Origin: Shewanella oncorhynchi
GTDB taxonomy: Bacteria > Pseudomonadota > Gammaproteobacteria > Enterobacterales > Shewanellaceae
Assembly (NCBI RefSeq): GCF_012584455.1
Contig: NZ_JABAEB010000004.1
Location: 1 to 64,000, forward strand
Length of the DNA stretch: 64,000 nucleotides
Direction of reading: 5' to 3'
In this document: in pieces, positions 8,676 to 20,068 of the stretch
Layout: each line of letters starts with the position of its first letter
Position numbering within the stretch: position 1 is the stretch's first letter
The notes under the pieces: model-generated
The model's database searches: none
What the model was told of the DNA's origin: nothing
Seen by the model: the letters and a program-made list of their open reading frames with translations, nothing else
Position numbers and translations under genes: made by a program

Positions 8676-8942
8676 TTAGTCTTCTTGTACGTTATATTTT
8701 TTATCTAAGGCGTTGGCTTTTGCCGCGTAGACAAAGATAAGCGCAACGAATACATACATAGATCCCTGTTGTGCAAACCAGAAACCTAATTTGAATCCCA
8801 TGAAATGGACTTCATTGAGTACATCAACCAATAAAATGCCGCATCCAAAAGAAACTGCCGCCCAAATGGCTAATAAGCTCAGTACGAGACGAATATTCTC
8901 GCGCCAATAACCCTTTGCCTTGTCGTTGTTTTCAAAACCCAT
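8676..8942 (-). CDS. DUF4212 symporter small subunit
   Basis: 88 residues with two membrane segments (about 17-39 and 48-73), the usual form of the small subunit encoded directly upstream of VC_2705-type sodium:solute symporters. GGGGAG lies 6-7 bases before the ATG at 8942. It is the first gene of the two-gene operon. A CRP-like site lies about 60 bases upstream of the start codon (8999-9014). Confidence 0.85.
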   Translation of the reverse strand: MGFENNDKAKGYWRENIRLVLSLLAIWAAVSFGCGILLVDVLNEVHFMGFKLGFWFAQQGSMYVFVALIFVYAAKANALDKKYNVQED

Positions 8943-8998
8943 AGTGACTCCCCTGTGCTGTTTTAATTTTAAGTCATGTTTAATCTAGCAACAGCTGG

Positions 8999-9014
8999 TG
9001 TGAGCACAATCACG
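8999..9014 (-). promoter_or_regulatory. CRP-like binding site upstream of the symporter operon
   Basis: TGTGA-N6-TCACG on the plus strand matches the CRP consensus TGTGA-N6-TCACA with one mismatch. Its centre lies about 64 bases upstream of the DUF4212 start codon, compatible with activation from an upstream position. The E. coli acs-yjcH-actP operon is also CRP-controlled. Confidence 0.6.
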
Positions 9015-9338
9015 ACTTTCGTCTAACCCGTGATTCAAAACACTGTCTGCAAATAGCGAATAGAAACAAATTCAAAGAGTTAACAATGATATTACATTTC
9101 GATACGGTTTTAACTTTTTTAACAGGTTAGACCAATGTCGAACATGAATGAGTGGGATGTGAATGGAGAAAGAGGATTTTCATCCAATAAATAGAAATAA
9201 CTTATTGTCTGAACTAGGGAAATTAGAAATTTAAATGACCTTTAATACAGCTCTAGACTGGCTAAAAATCAGATAACTTGAGGTTTTTAGCCTAGATTAT
9301 CGAGAGTTTTAATCATGAGTTTCTCAATTAATTAGAGA

Positions 9339-9393
9339 CGTTTCATTTCATCAAACCTAGGTCAGGTCAATTGCTTACCGTTTCATTTCATCA
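9339..9393. repeat. Pair of 15-base direct repeats
   Basis: CGTTTCATTTCATCA occurs at 9339-9353 and again at 9379-9393, exactly 40 bases apart. A degenerate third copy (TTATTTCGTCA) follows. They lie in the 630-base region between the DsbA-like gene and the symporter operon, several hundred bases upstream of the latter. Confidence 0.7.
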
Positions 9394-9452
9394 TGTTATT
9401 TCGTCAAAATGTTAGGGTTTGACTCACAGTCACCTTGCAGGTTTACAACAAA

Positions 9453-9477
9453 AAATAACCCAGCCTATGCTGGGTTA
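9453..9477 (-). terminator. Terminator of the DsbA-like gene
   Basis: AACCCAGC and GCTGGGTT pair around a 4-base loop. On the minus strand the stem is followed by a T-rich tract (TATTTTTTG). It lies about 100 bases after the dsbA-like stop codon. Confidence 0.8.
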
Positions 9478-9572
9478 CTCAATCTACCTTGAGGAAACGT
9501 GACTAAGCGTTACTCGCAACAAGCAACTTTCATCGCATGATACATCGCGTGCCGTCCGTCTATAAAATGCCG

Positions 9573-10193
9573 TTACTTCGCAGCTAAAAACTTCACTAAC
9601 GCCGCCAATTCTTCTGCGGTATGTGCGGTTGAGGTCAGCATATAACGGCCATTAACCAGTAATGACGGTACCCCCTTGATCCCAGCAAGCTCAGCTTGAG
9701 AGTCATAATTCATTAGGGTGAATTTTGCATCGACGGAATTCATCGCGGCATCGACATCATCCACCCTAGCGCCTTGGGCAAGGAAAAAGGCTTTTACTTG
9801 CTCAAGGGTGGTAAATTGCTCACCTTTCTCATGAATTTGCTTAAAAATGGCACCATGGGTTTGCTTAGTCATCTTTAATTTTTGCGCCATATAATAGGCA
9901 AACTGGCTCAATTCCCAAGCGGGACGACCTGCACCAACGGGTGTACGCTCAAAGGCCACATCTTTGCCAAGCAGCTTTACTGTCGACTCAATGAGCGGTT
10001 CTTGCTTATAACAATGTGTGCAGTTATAAGAAAAAAACTCCCGCAGCACTGGCTTTTGCGTTTCGGTAATGCCCGCCACAGTGACATAATCCTTGCCTTC
10101 TTCGAAACTTGCAGCCTGCAGGGCAAAACTGGCACTCAGCATTAATCCGCACGCAAATACTGCTATAGGTCGAACTCGATTAAACACGCCCAT
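9573..10193 (-). CDS. DsbA-family periplasmic thiol:disulfide oxidoreductase
   Basis: 206 residues with a signal peptide (about 1-28, ending ALQAAS) and a thioredoxin-fold domain with a DsbA helical insert. The active site is Cys58-Thr-His-Cys61, not the usual Cys-Pro-His-Cys. The cis-proline loop is GVPS (Pro176). It should form or shuffle disulfides in the periplasm. The Pro-to-Thr change may alter redox potential, so it could be a DsbA-like or DsbL-like specialised enzyme rather than the main DsbA. It appears to be a single-gene unit, with AAGAGA before the ATG. Confidence 0.88.
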   Translation of the reverse strand: MGVFNRVRPIAVFACGLMLSASFALQAASFEEGKDYVTVAGITETQKPVLREFFSYNCTHCYKQEPLIESTVKLLGKDVAFERTPVGAGRPAWELSQFAYYMAQKLKMTKQTHGAIFKQIHEKGEQFTTLEQVKAFFLAQGARVDDVDAAMNSVDAKFTLMNYDSQAELAGIKGVPSLLVNGRYMLTSTAHTAEELAALVKFLAAK

Positions 10194-10318
10194 TATATTG
10201 TCTCTTTTTATTCGTCATTTGTTTAAATAAATAAGGATTACACATTTGCTAAAGCAAATTTGGAACCCAAAGATAACCTAAAAGTTCGACTTTTACCTTT
10301 TACAGTAATGAACCTTTC

Positions 10319-11182
10319 TCAACATGCCGCTAGCATATCCAGCGGCGAAACATACTGATATCGAAAGCCTAAATCTGTGACAATCGCGTCAGCTTGGATG
10401 ACTTTACTCGGCATAGATTGTTGATTAAATTCTGGCGCGACTAAACCTAGAGATTCGGCAGCAGCTTGATAAAACTCAGCTTTAGTCGGATGTGAAGGTG
10501 CGCAAAGATTATAAATCGGCGCCACTGATAATCCAGAATGAGTTGCCGCGAGAATTGCGCTAACGGCGTGCACACAGTCACTAAGATGGACTAAATTTAC
10601 CGCGACATTCGCCCCACTCACATCAGTTTTTCCAGCAAGAAAACGCCCAGGATGACGTTTAGGACCGACGAGTCCAGCAAAACGAACGATACAGGTATGG
10701 GGCAATGCTTGAAATAAAGCTTCAGCATCTAATAGCACTTGGCTATCGCTTGATTCTGCTATCGCATCGGCTTCTGTCATCAATTTATCTTGGGTCGGAT
10801 ATACGCCCGTAGTGCTGATAAACACAATCCGCTGATATTGCCAGCCTTGAGTTAATGCGATGAGTTGTTGTAATTCTTCAAGATAAGCGGCATTACCACG
10901 CTTTAATCGGGGAGGAATATTGACCACTAAATAATCGGTCTGAAATAAACCGCTTAACGCCTGAGCATCGGGGGCAGATGATGCTTCGTGGCCCAATTGC
11001 AGCGGATAGGCTTCAATCCCGACTTCAGTTAATACCGATAATTCTTCGGCACTGCGCTTACAGCCAGTGACTCGATAGCCCTCATGGACAAGTTGCTTTG
11101 CCAAAGCAAAACCAAACCAACCACAACCGACCAAAGCAACACTGGATTTTACTGTGCTGTTTTCTGCTTTTACATTCGCCAT
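10319..11182 (-). CDS. NAD(P)-binding epimerase-like protein (YeeZ-like)
   Basis: 287 residues with an N-terminal Rossmann fold (VALVGCGWFG, about 16-25) and an SDR/epimerase-like body including FISTTGVYP (about 120-128). It resembles E. coli YeeZ, an atypical extended SDR of unknown substrate. The classical Tyr-x-x-x-Lys pair is not obvious, so catalysis is uncertain. Its stop lies 125 bases upstream of the dsbA-like start. No shared function is apparent. Confidence 0.75.
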   Translation of the reverse strand: MANVKAENSTVKSSVALVGCGWFGFALAKQLVHEGYRVTGCKRSAEELSVLTEVGIEAYPLQLGHEASSAPDAQALSGLFQTDYLVVNIPPRLKRGNAAYLEELQQLIALTQGWQYQRIVFISTTGVYPTQDKLMTEADAIAESSDSQVLLDAEALFQALPHTCIVRFAGLVGPKRHPGRFLAGKTDVSGANVAVNLVHLSDCVHAVSAILAATHSGLSVAPIYNLCAPSHPTKAEFYQAAAESLGLVAPEFNQQSMPSKVIQADAIVTDLGFRYQYVSPLDMLAAC

Positions 11183-11238
11183 ATTAGCCCTAAGGGAATC
11201 ACATCAGCGGATAGAATACGGAACTTAGCGCATAAGAT

Positions 11239-12441
11239 TCAAGTTTGTAGCGAACTAAAATAAAAACTAATCCCTTTATCGACTTGTAAGGTACGAATAG
11301 CCCCCTCGGACAACTCTTCCGCCTTGATGGCTTTTTGTACTGTCACGCCTTCATTACTTAAAAAACGCAGCGATGGTTCACTGCCATCCTCTTTGCAGGC
11401 CCACACTTGGGGTTGACTCACATCTTTAGTCGTCATCATGACTTTTGCGATACAGCCATCGGAGAGTTTCACTATGGTTCCTGGTGGATAAATACCGAGA
11501 ATTTTAACCAAAATAGCGATTAAAGATTCGGCATGTTTAGTGGCCCGATTCTTAAACAAATAACCTAAAGCGACTTGAGGGGAGGATATTTGTTGACCAC
11601 TGAGCTGTTGATCGTAGTCATTTGCCAAACTCACGATCTGCGTAATGATAGGAATTTTATGATCAGTTAACCCATCAGGGAAACCTGAACCGTCAATAAA
11701 CTCATGGTGGTGTAAAATGACATTCAGCACTTCTTTAGGGAATAATCCGGAACGATTCAGCATGTCAAAGCCAAAATTAGGGTGCATTTGCAAATAGCTT
11801 GCTTCGTGTGTAGTCAAAGAGCCTCGCTTACGGCGAATAACATCAGGTACCTTAAGTTTACCAATGTCATGTAACAAACTACCAAGAGCAATATCACGCA
11901 GCTCTCTTGGAGTTAAATCCAGCGCATGACCTATCATCATTGCCAGCACAGCCACAGAGACGCCATGTTGGGTCACACTGACATCATTATCATCCATTCC
12001 AACTAATGTTAGGAACGGTGTTTCAACTTCCTGTAGATGGCTGAGTAAGTCTTCGACCAGTGCCGCCGATAAACGATAGGCGCCTTCAGGATCGCTGACT
12101 ATTTTACCAAACACACTACGGCAGTTATTCACATTCATTAAAAAACGCTTCTGACTCAAACGCATCGCCTTACGGGTATCAGCCTTAAGATCACGCTCGG
12201 GTTCAACTGCTATCTCATCTTCGATGTCATCTTCTTCAACAATATCCAGTTCGGCATTCAATTCAGATAACAAAAAAACATAGGGGACGCCTAAGCCACG
12301 GATCATTTCAATTTGAGCGGCACTGCTAATATCAACACGGTTAAATAAAAAAGGATGGTTCGTCCATGACAAAGGCAACTTGACTCTCATGCCAAGTTGA
12401 ATTTCTGACAGTAACAACTTTTTTTGAGGTACTTTTGCCAC
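11239..12441 (-). CDS. HD-GYP cyclic-di-GMP phosphodiesterase with DUF3391
   Basis: 400 residues. Residues about 5-130 match the DUF3391 region found before many HD-GYP domains. The HD-GYP domain follows, with HDIGK at 191-195, the downstream HP-N-FGFDML helix, and HHEFIDGSGFPDGL at about 245-258. The GYP signature reads GFP here, a conservative change. The protein should hydrolyse cyclic di-GMP in the cytoplasm and promote motility over biofilm. The start is GTG with AGGAG about 10 bases upstream. Confidence 0.88.
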   Translation of the reverse strand: MAKVPQKKLLLSEIQLGMRVKLPLSWTNHPFLFNRVDISSAAQIEMIRGLGVPYVFLLSELNAELDIVEEDDIEDEIAVEPERDLKADTRKAMRLSQKRFLMNVNNCRSVFGKIVSDPEGAYRLSAALVEDLLSHLQEVETPFLTLVGMDDNDVSVTQHGVSVAVLAMMIGHALDLTPRELRDIALGSLLHDIGKLKVPDVIRRKRGSLTTHEASYLQMHPNFGFDMLNRSGLFPKEVLNVILHHHEFIDGSGFPDGLTDHKIPIITQIVSLANDYDQQLSGQQISSPQVALGYLFKNRATKHAESLIAILVKILGIYPPGTIVKLSDGCIAKVMMTTKDVSQPQVWACKEDGSEPSLRFLSNEGVTVQKAIKAEELSEGAIRTLQVDKGISFYFSSLQT

Positions 12442-12663
12442 GCAATATGACTCCTTTCAAATGTAATGTGGATATAAACAGATGGCCTTATCTGCGTATC
12501 CAACAGGGCACATTTAAGCTAAGTACATATAACTATAGATGATTCAAAGCATTCAATGGAGAAATAAGGTAAAAATCCTTATCAAACTGAGGGATAGAAC
12601 ACATCGTCATGTGCCCCACCGCTCAGATCTAAATAAAGTTATTATATAACAATACGATAAAAA

Positions 12664-13161
12664 CTAAGGCTGAAGTTCTTTAGCTTCTTCTTTTGGCCAA
12701 TCACGGAGGTAATAACTGAGTCGCTTCGATTTAATAAGATAAATGCTCGACCAAAACAACATTAAAGCGTCTAAAGCAAGACTCCAATGAAACAGAAATT
12801 GGCCATGGATTAACCGCTGACCCAACAAGACGCCATCAATAATCAACAGCAACCACAACCCCCATTTTAAATGCACAAAAATCGGTCTTAACCATTGGGG
12901 CGAACGTCGACGTTCAGCTATCACCACAAGATAAATCAAAACCGCGCCAAGTCCCGCCCCGAGTGCTAACAAAAAATCTGACTTTTCAGGGTAAAAAATC
13001 CGCACTAACTCAGAACGGTCACCCATCTGAGTCAGCGAGGCGATAAAAATACACCAACCACGCGCGAGATAAGCCAAAAGCGCATATAAAAAGATGGGCG
13101 GTTTAATGTGGCCTTTATCATCGAGCCAAGTGATGTGACTAAAATTCAAATAGGTTTCCAA
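12664..13161 (-). CDS. DUF2919 inner-membrane protein (YfeZ-like)
   Basis: 165 residues with about four membrane segments, beginning YLNFSHITWLDDKGHIKPP, a pattern I associate with the DUF2919/YfeZ family of unknown function. The start is uncertain. TTG at 13161 has no good ribosome-binding site, while a TTG at 13149 has GGA 8 bases upstream. It lies downstream of ligA on the same strand but is separated from it by a terminator. Confidence 0.7.
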   Translation of the reverse strand: METYLNFSHITWLDDKGHIKPPIFLYALLAYLARGWCIFIASLTQMGDRSELVRIFYPEKSDFLLALGAGLGAVLIYLVVIAERRRSPQWLRPIFVHLKWGLWLLLIIDGVLLGQRLIHGQFLFHWSLALDALMLFWSSIYLIKSKRLSYYLRDWPKEEAKELQP

Positions 13162-13265
13162 TCAGCAAAATCTAAAACAGCATATCAAGGAGATGGTGCC
13201 AATCGCGGTTAATTCAATAGCCAAAGCAGATAATCTTTCCGCACCTTGATTATTTTCAGACAAAA

Positions 13266-13291
13266 AATAGCGCCTTGGGCCAGGCGCTATT
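13266..13291 (-). terminator. Terminator of ligA
   Basis: A 9-base stem (AATAGCGCC / GGCGCTATT) around an 8-base loop is followed on the minus strand by T6. It lies about 105 bases after the ligA stop. Confidence 0.85.
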
Positions 13292-13396
13292 TAATATCTG
13301 CTATTCGGCGGTATTCCCCCCTCGATACAAGGCTGCAGCCGTTACAGCCGGCATTGAATCAACATCAAGCCAACGCCCTCTCTGAAATGACGCCAA

Positions 13397-15478
<2,082 letters not shown>

Positions 15479-15502
15479 TCACAAAAAGTAGATCACAAAA
15501 AA

Positions 15503-15524
15503 TGAGGCCGCAATCGCGGCCTCA
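15503..15524 (-). terminator. Terminator of zipA
   Basis: A perfect 9-base GC-rich stem (TGAGGCCGC / GCGGCCTCA) with a 4-base loop is followed on the minus strand by T6. It lies between zipA and ligA. Confidence 0.88.
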
Positions 15525-15557
15525 TCAATCTATTAACCGCCAAATTGCGGCGTCGGC

Positions 15558-16631
15558 TTAAGCGTTAGCGCGAATGCGGTGTAAATAATCTTGCTTAGTG
15601 AACTCACCCCAAGGTTGGCGTTGTCCGTCAAGCACGACCGCATCGATATCATCCGCGAGTTGACGCGCCGAGTTAAGCATAATTGAAAAGTTCATTAGGG
15701 CGTCACCGTAACAAGGCAAAGTCATGAAAAACACCACACCTTGGGTACTGAACTGCTCCATATTATCCGGATCAAACACGCCAGGCTTTAGCATATTCGC
15801 TATCGAGAACAATACTTTACCATTGCCAGCATTATCCACATGGCGATGGAAGATATTCATATCCCCATATTTAAAATTCAAGGTTAAGAAACAAGGTAGC
15901 AATTCGGCGCCGTTAAGCTGTAGACCCTCTTTAGCGACCACGTGTAATACCAGTACGTCGCGTGGTTCACCTAACTCATCTTCAGCGGCTTGTTCGACAA
16001 CCTCTTCTTGATAGCTATCTTCTTTATATTCATTTTCGTCAAACAAGGCCGTTTGCTGCGGAGCTGCACTACGTAACGCATGTTCCTGCTCAGCCGCTTT
16101 TTGCGCGACGATAGCCGCATGGGATTGACCCATTGGCGGAGTTTGCGTGCTCGCTTGAGTGTTCAAAACGGGCTCTTGACGCGAGACTTTCGGGCTACGG
16201 TGTTGCTCTTTTGCCACGGGTGGCTGCAAGCTAAAATCAGGCTGAGCTGTCACAGGCTCGTGTTTAGGGCCAACTTTCAACTCTGGTTTAAATTCTGTTG
16301 ATTTAAACTCTTGTGGTTTAAATTCAGGCTTAGGTTCTAGCTTTACTTCCTGCTTCAAATAAGGATTGGCCGCAGGAGTTTCGTTGTTAGGTGCAAGTTC
16401 ACCGGCTTTGCGCACGCGTACGGCGCCAATACCATCGGCATCAAACCCTTCTGAATCGATCCGCTTCGGACTCGGCTCACCTTTCTCAGCCTGTTTCTTA
16501 TAAAAGTTGCTCATTGGGCTATCTTTCAATGACTTAGGCTGTTGTCTTCTGATCGACCAAAATCCATGCACCAGCACAGCAACTATGGCTATGGCGCCTA
16601 AAACGAACAATACTAGTTGCAAATCTTCCAT
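15558..16631 (-). CDS. zipA: Cell division protein ZipA
   Basis: 357 residues. An N-terminal membrane segment (about 5-25, no leader) is followed by a basic stretch, then a long Pro/Gln/Lys/Glu-rich linker (about 60-215) with repeated KPEFK-type units. The C-terminal FtsZ-binding domain (about 225-357) includes LVLHVVAKEG and the hydrophobic face NFKYGDMNIF. ZipA tethers FtsZ to the inner membrane. It starts 23 bases after smc stops and is very likely co-transcribed with it. Confidence 0.95.
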   Translation of the reverse strand: MEDLQLVLFVLGAIAIVAVLVHGFWSIRRQQPKSLKDSPMSNFYKKQAEKGEPSPKRIDSEGFDADGIGAVRVRKAGELAPNNETPAANPYLKQEVKLEPKPEFKPQEFKSTEFKPELKVGPKHEPVTAQPDFSLQPPVAKEQHRSPKVSRQEPVLNTQASTQTPPMGQSHAAIVAQKAAEQEHALRSAAPQQTALFDENEYKEDSYQEEVVEQAAEDELGEPRDVLVLHVVAKEGLQLNGAELLPCFLTLNFKYGDMNIFHRHVDNAGNGKVLFSIANMLKPGVFDPDNMEQFSTQGVVFFMTLPCYGDALMNFSIMLNSARQLADDIDAVVLDGQRQPWGEFTKQDYLHRIRANA

Positions 16632-16654
16632 TGGTTACCCTGTCTTTCTTCTAG

Positions 16655-19600
16655 TTATCCAGCGTCAGCCATCGCCACCGCTTGCTCTATGTCTACCGCA
16701 ACTATACGAGACACACCGGGCTCGTGCATAGTCACGCCAATAAGTTGATCCGCCATTTCCATGGTTATTTTGTTATGGCTGATATAAATAAACTGTACGC
16801 TCTGTGACATTTCTTTTAGCAATCGACAGAAGCGTTCTACGTTGGCATCGTCTAATGGCGCATCCACTTCATCTAACATACAGAAGGGAGCAGGATTCAG
16901 CCTAAAAATGGCGAATACCAATGATAAAGCGGTTAATGCTTTTTCACCACCCGAAAGAAGATGGATTGTGCTGTTCTTCTTCCCCGGTGGTTGGGCCATG
17001 ATAGTCACGCCCGTTTCTAGCAAATCGTCGTCAGTTAACGCTAAATAAGCTCGGCCGCCACCGAACACTTTCGGAAATAAGCGTCCGAGATCTTCGTTGA
17101 CTGAGTCAAATGTCGTCTTAAAGCGGCTTCGGGTTTCCTTATCTATTTTACGAATCGCTTCCTCTAAGGTTGCAAGCCCTTTATTTAAATCGTCATCTTG
17201 ATGATCAAGATAAGATTTTCGCTCACTTTGCTGTTCAAATTCTTCGATCGCCGCAAGGTTAATGGCACCTAAACGAACAATTTTCTGCCGTATTTGATCT
17301 AAATCACTCTGCCACTTGTCTGGCATCCCCTCTGCGGGCAAGTTTCCAAGGATTTCAGACAGAATGATTTGCTGTTCCTGTAAGGCTTCCAGCTGACTAT
17401 TCGCTTGGCCTTTTATTCCTTCACGACGTAACTTTAACGTGCTCAGGCTTTGAGTCAAGTCCTCAAGCTTACCAAGCTCTTGTTTTTGCTTTATTCCTAT
17501 ACGGTTTAATGTGTCTGTGAGCACACTTTGCTGCTGACGAACCTCTTTTAAGCCCTGTTGTTGCTCATGTTGTTGCTTTAGTAACTGCGTTAACTGTTCA
17601 GTCAGCTGCACACTATTTTGCACCCCACTCAATTGGGCAACTTTGGCAAGTTCTGTTAACACAGACTCGCGGGAGTGGATGAGTTCATTGACACGCACTT
17701 GCTGTAATTCAATTTGCTCCGTGCTCACGGCCATGCGCATCGTCACGGATTGCAACCCCGTCGCAGTGGCTGATAATTGACGTTCTACCTCAGTAATACG
17801 CCCTTTTAATGCTTGATGGCGCACACTATCGGCCTGTGTGTCTTGGATGAGTTGCCGCTGAATATCTTCACTAGCCTGCAGCGTCTCATCGAGCTCCATT
17901 TCTTGTTCTGCTAATAATTCGCATTGCTCGCTTAAGCGTTCAATATCAATCAAACTCGTACTTAAAGCCGCGTCGAGTTTACTTTGCTGTTCGACGCGCG
18001 CCTTCACTTGCTCGATTAAACCACTAAGCTGCATCGACTTAGTCGCTTTGTCTAACTGCAATTGATGTAATTTTTGCGCGCCATCGGTCAGTTGCAGTCT
18101 TTGTTGCTGCAAAATAGCCGCAAGATCTGTCATCTTGTCTTGCCGAATCTGCAGGGATTTTTGCAAATCGAGGATATTTTGCGCTAACTGAGCTTGCTCT
18201 TTACTGAGTTGCACCAGTGACTGGGCGCCCTCTGTTTTCGTGATTAAAAAACCTTGTCCCAGTAGATAACCGTCGGCAGTGACAATCCGTTGATCGGACG
18301 TTAGTTGTGGCAGCAGTTCTTTCGCTGCATGGATATCCTTTGCCCACTTAAGCCCCGCTAACCAAGGGGCGAGATTCACCTTAGCCTGTAAAAATTCACT
18401 TTGGTTTGATTGTGACGCTAATGCTTGAAATCCCATTTCAGTTTCAGTGACGCCAACGGGCAAGGTCAACAAGCCATTTAGGGCGAGTTCGGCCGCGGTT
18501 TCCCAACCATTTTCAACGGTTAAACTCTGCCATAACTGCGGTTTATCACTCTGCTGTTCTTGAGTCAACCACTGTTCAACCAGCTCATGGCGCGCTTTAG
18601 TCGCGGTTAATTGCTGCTGAATGTGCTCAGCGCTATGGCGGGCTTCATCTAAGGCTTGCGTACTTGCACTTACACTTTGTTCTTGCTGATGATTAATTTC
18701 ATTTTGCAGTTTAAGCGCATCATCCAAAGACTCAATATCTTGCTGCAATGGTGTAATACTCGATGCGAGATCACCGTCCATTAACGCCGAAAGTTGTGCC
18801 TGCTGCTCACGACTTTGCTGCTGTTTGTGTTGTAGTAATTGCTGCTGATGCGCTAACTGGCTGCGACGCAGTTCAAGCTGTAACTTATGTTGAGAAACAT
18901 CCGCTGCCTGTTGGCGCGCCACTTCGGCCTGCTGCTGACTGCGTTCTATGCTCATTTCCCATTGGGATTGCAGCTCATCCATGATCTCTTGTTGCTCATC
19001 ATGCTGTGGCCCAAGTTTGGCAAGCTCAAGCTCTAACGCGCTAAGACTCGCTTTATAGCCGTTAAGCTTGTCGGTATTTTGTTGGATCTGCTCTTTGACT
19101 TGCGCCAACTGGGTTTCGAGCTGGGCGTCGCGTTGCTTTTGATTCTGTAGCTGTTGCTCTAACTTAGCGATCTCAGTACCAGTCAGATAATAGGCTTCAA
19201 CCGCTCGCTGCTCTTGCTCCGCCAGTTGCGCGAGTTGCACTTGCAGTTCAGTGGTTTGTAATTCATCTGTTTGCGCGAGTGACTGCGCCGCCGCTTGCTG
19301 TACTTCAATAGCACTTATCTGCTCAGATAGGCTCGCCATCTGAGCTTGCAACTCTTGATAGCGCATCACAAGGAGTTCAGCATGGGTCTTACGCTCGGCC
19401 TGTTTAAGCTCACGATATTGTTTAGCGGCTTTAGCCTGCTGCGCAAGTTTATCTAACTGCTTACCGAGTTCACTGCGAATATCGCCCAAACGCTCGAGGT
19501 TTTCGCGGGTATGGCGAATACGGTTTTCAGTTTCGCGCCGACGCTCTTTATAGCGGGAAATCCCAGCGGCTTCCTCAATAAAGGTGCGCAAGTCTTGGGG

Positions 19601-20068
19601 TTTAGATTCAATCAGGCGGGAAATAGTGCCTTGCTCGATAATGGCATAACTTCGCGGGCCAAGACCTGTGCCCATAAACAAGTCGGTAATGTCTTTACGA
19701 CGACACTTTTGACCATTGAGAAAATACCAAGACTCACCGTCGCGGCTCACTTGACGCTTAACGGCGATTTCTTCATAACTGGCATACTGACCAGCAAGAC
19801 GACCCTCTTTGTTTTCAAAAATAAGTTCAACCCCCGCCACAGACACAGGTTTTCGCGCGCTTGAACCGTTAAATATCACATCAGCCATAGAATCACCGCG
19901 TAGGTGCTTCGCCGAGCTTTCACCGAGCACCCATCGCACGGCATCGATCACGTTCGATTTACCGCAGCCATTTGGGCCAATAATGGCGGTTAATGCCTGT
20001 AAAAAAGGAATTTTCGTGGGATCGACAAACGACTTAAAGCCGGCAAGTTTTATCTGTTTTAATCTCAT
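16655..20068 (-). CDS. smc: Chromosome segregation ATPase Smc
   Basis: 1137 residues. An N-terminal ABC-type ATPase half has Walker A GPNGCGKS (31-38). Two long Gln/Glu-rich coiled coils flank a hinge domain (about 500-650). The C-terminal half has the signature LLSGGEKALTALSL and Walker B MLDEVDAPLDD. It forms condensin with ScpA and ScpB, both encoded near 62-64 kb. ATG 20068 (MRLKQIKLAGFKSF) is preferred over an in-frame start 93 bases upstream, because all SMC proteins begin at this conserved strand. No strong ribosome-binding site is visible. The gene diverges from cysZ. Confidence 0.95.
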   Translation of the reverse strand: MRLKQIKLAGFKSFVDPTKIPFLQALTAIIGPNGCGKSNVIDAVRWVLGESSAKHLRGDSMADVIFNGSSARKPVSVAGVELIFENKEGRLAGQYASYEEIAVKRQVSRDGESWYFLNGQKCRRKDITDLFMGTGLGPRSYAIIEQGTISRLIESKPQDLRTFIEEAAGISRYKERRRETENRIRHTRENLERLGDIRSELGKQLDKLAQQAKAAKQYRELKQAERKTHAELLVMRYQELQAQMASLSEQISAIEVQQAAAQSLAQTDELQTTELQVQLAQLAEQEQRAVEAYYLTGTEIAKLEQQLQNQKQRDAQLETQLAQVKEQIQQNTDKLNGYKASLSALELELAKLGPQHDEQQEIMDELQSQWEMSIERSQQQAEVARQQAADVSQHKLQLELRRSQLAHQQQLLQHKQQQSREQQAQLSALMDGDLASSITPLQQDIESLDDALKLQNEINHQQEQSVSASTQALDEARHSAEHIQQQLTATKARHELVEQWLTQEQQSDKPQLWQSLTVENGWETAAELALNGLLTLPVGVTETEMGFQALASQSNQSEFLQAKVNLAPWLAGLKWAKDIHAAKELLPQLTSDQRIVTADGYLLGQGFLITKTEGAQSLVQLSKEQAQLAQNILDLQKSLQIRQDKMTDLAAILQQQRLQLTDGAQKLHQLQLDKATKSMQLSGLIEQVKARVEQQSKLDAALSTSLIDIERLSEQCELLAEQEMELDETLQASEDIQRQLIQDTQADSVRHQALKGRITEVERQLSATATGLQSVTMRMAVSTEQIELQQVRVNELIHSRESVLTELAKVAQLSGVQNSVQLTEQLTQLLKQQHEQQQGLKEVRQQQSVLTDTLNRIGIKQKQELGKLEDLTQSLSTLKLRREGIKGQANSQLEALQEQQIILSEILGNLPAEGMPDKWQSDLDQIRQKIVRLGAINLAAIEEFEQQSERKSYLDHQDDDLNKGLATLEEAIRKIDKETRSRFKTTFDSVNEDLGRLFPKVFGGGRAYLALTDDDLLETGVTIMAQPPGKKNSTIHLLSGGEKALTALSLVFAIFRLNPAPFCMLDEVDAPLDDANVERFCRLLKEMSQSVQFIYISHNKITMEMADQLIGVTMHEPGVSRIVAVDIEQAVAMADAG

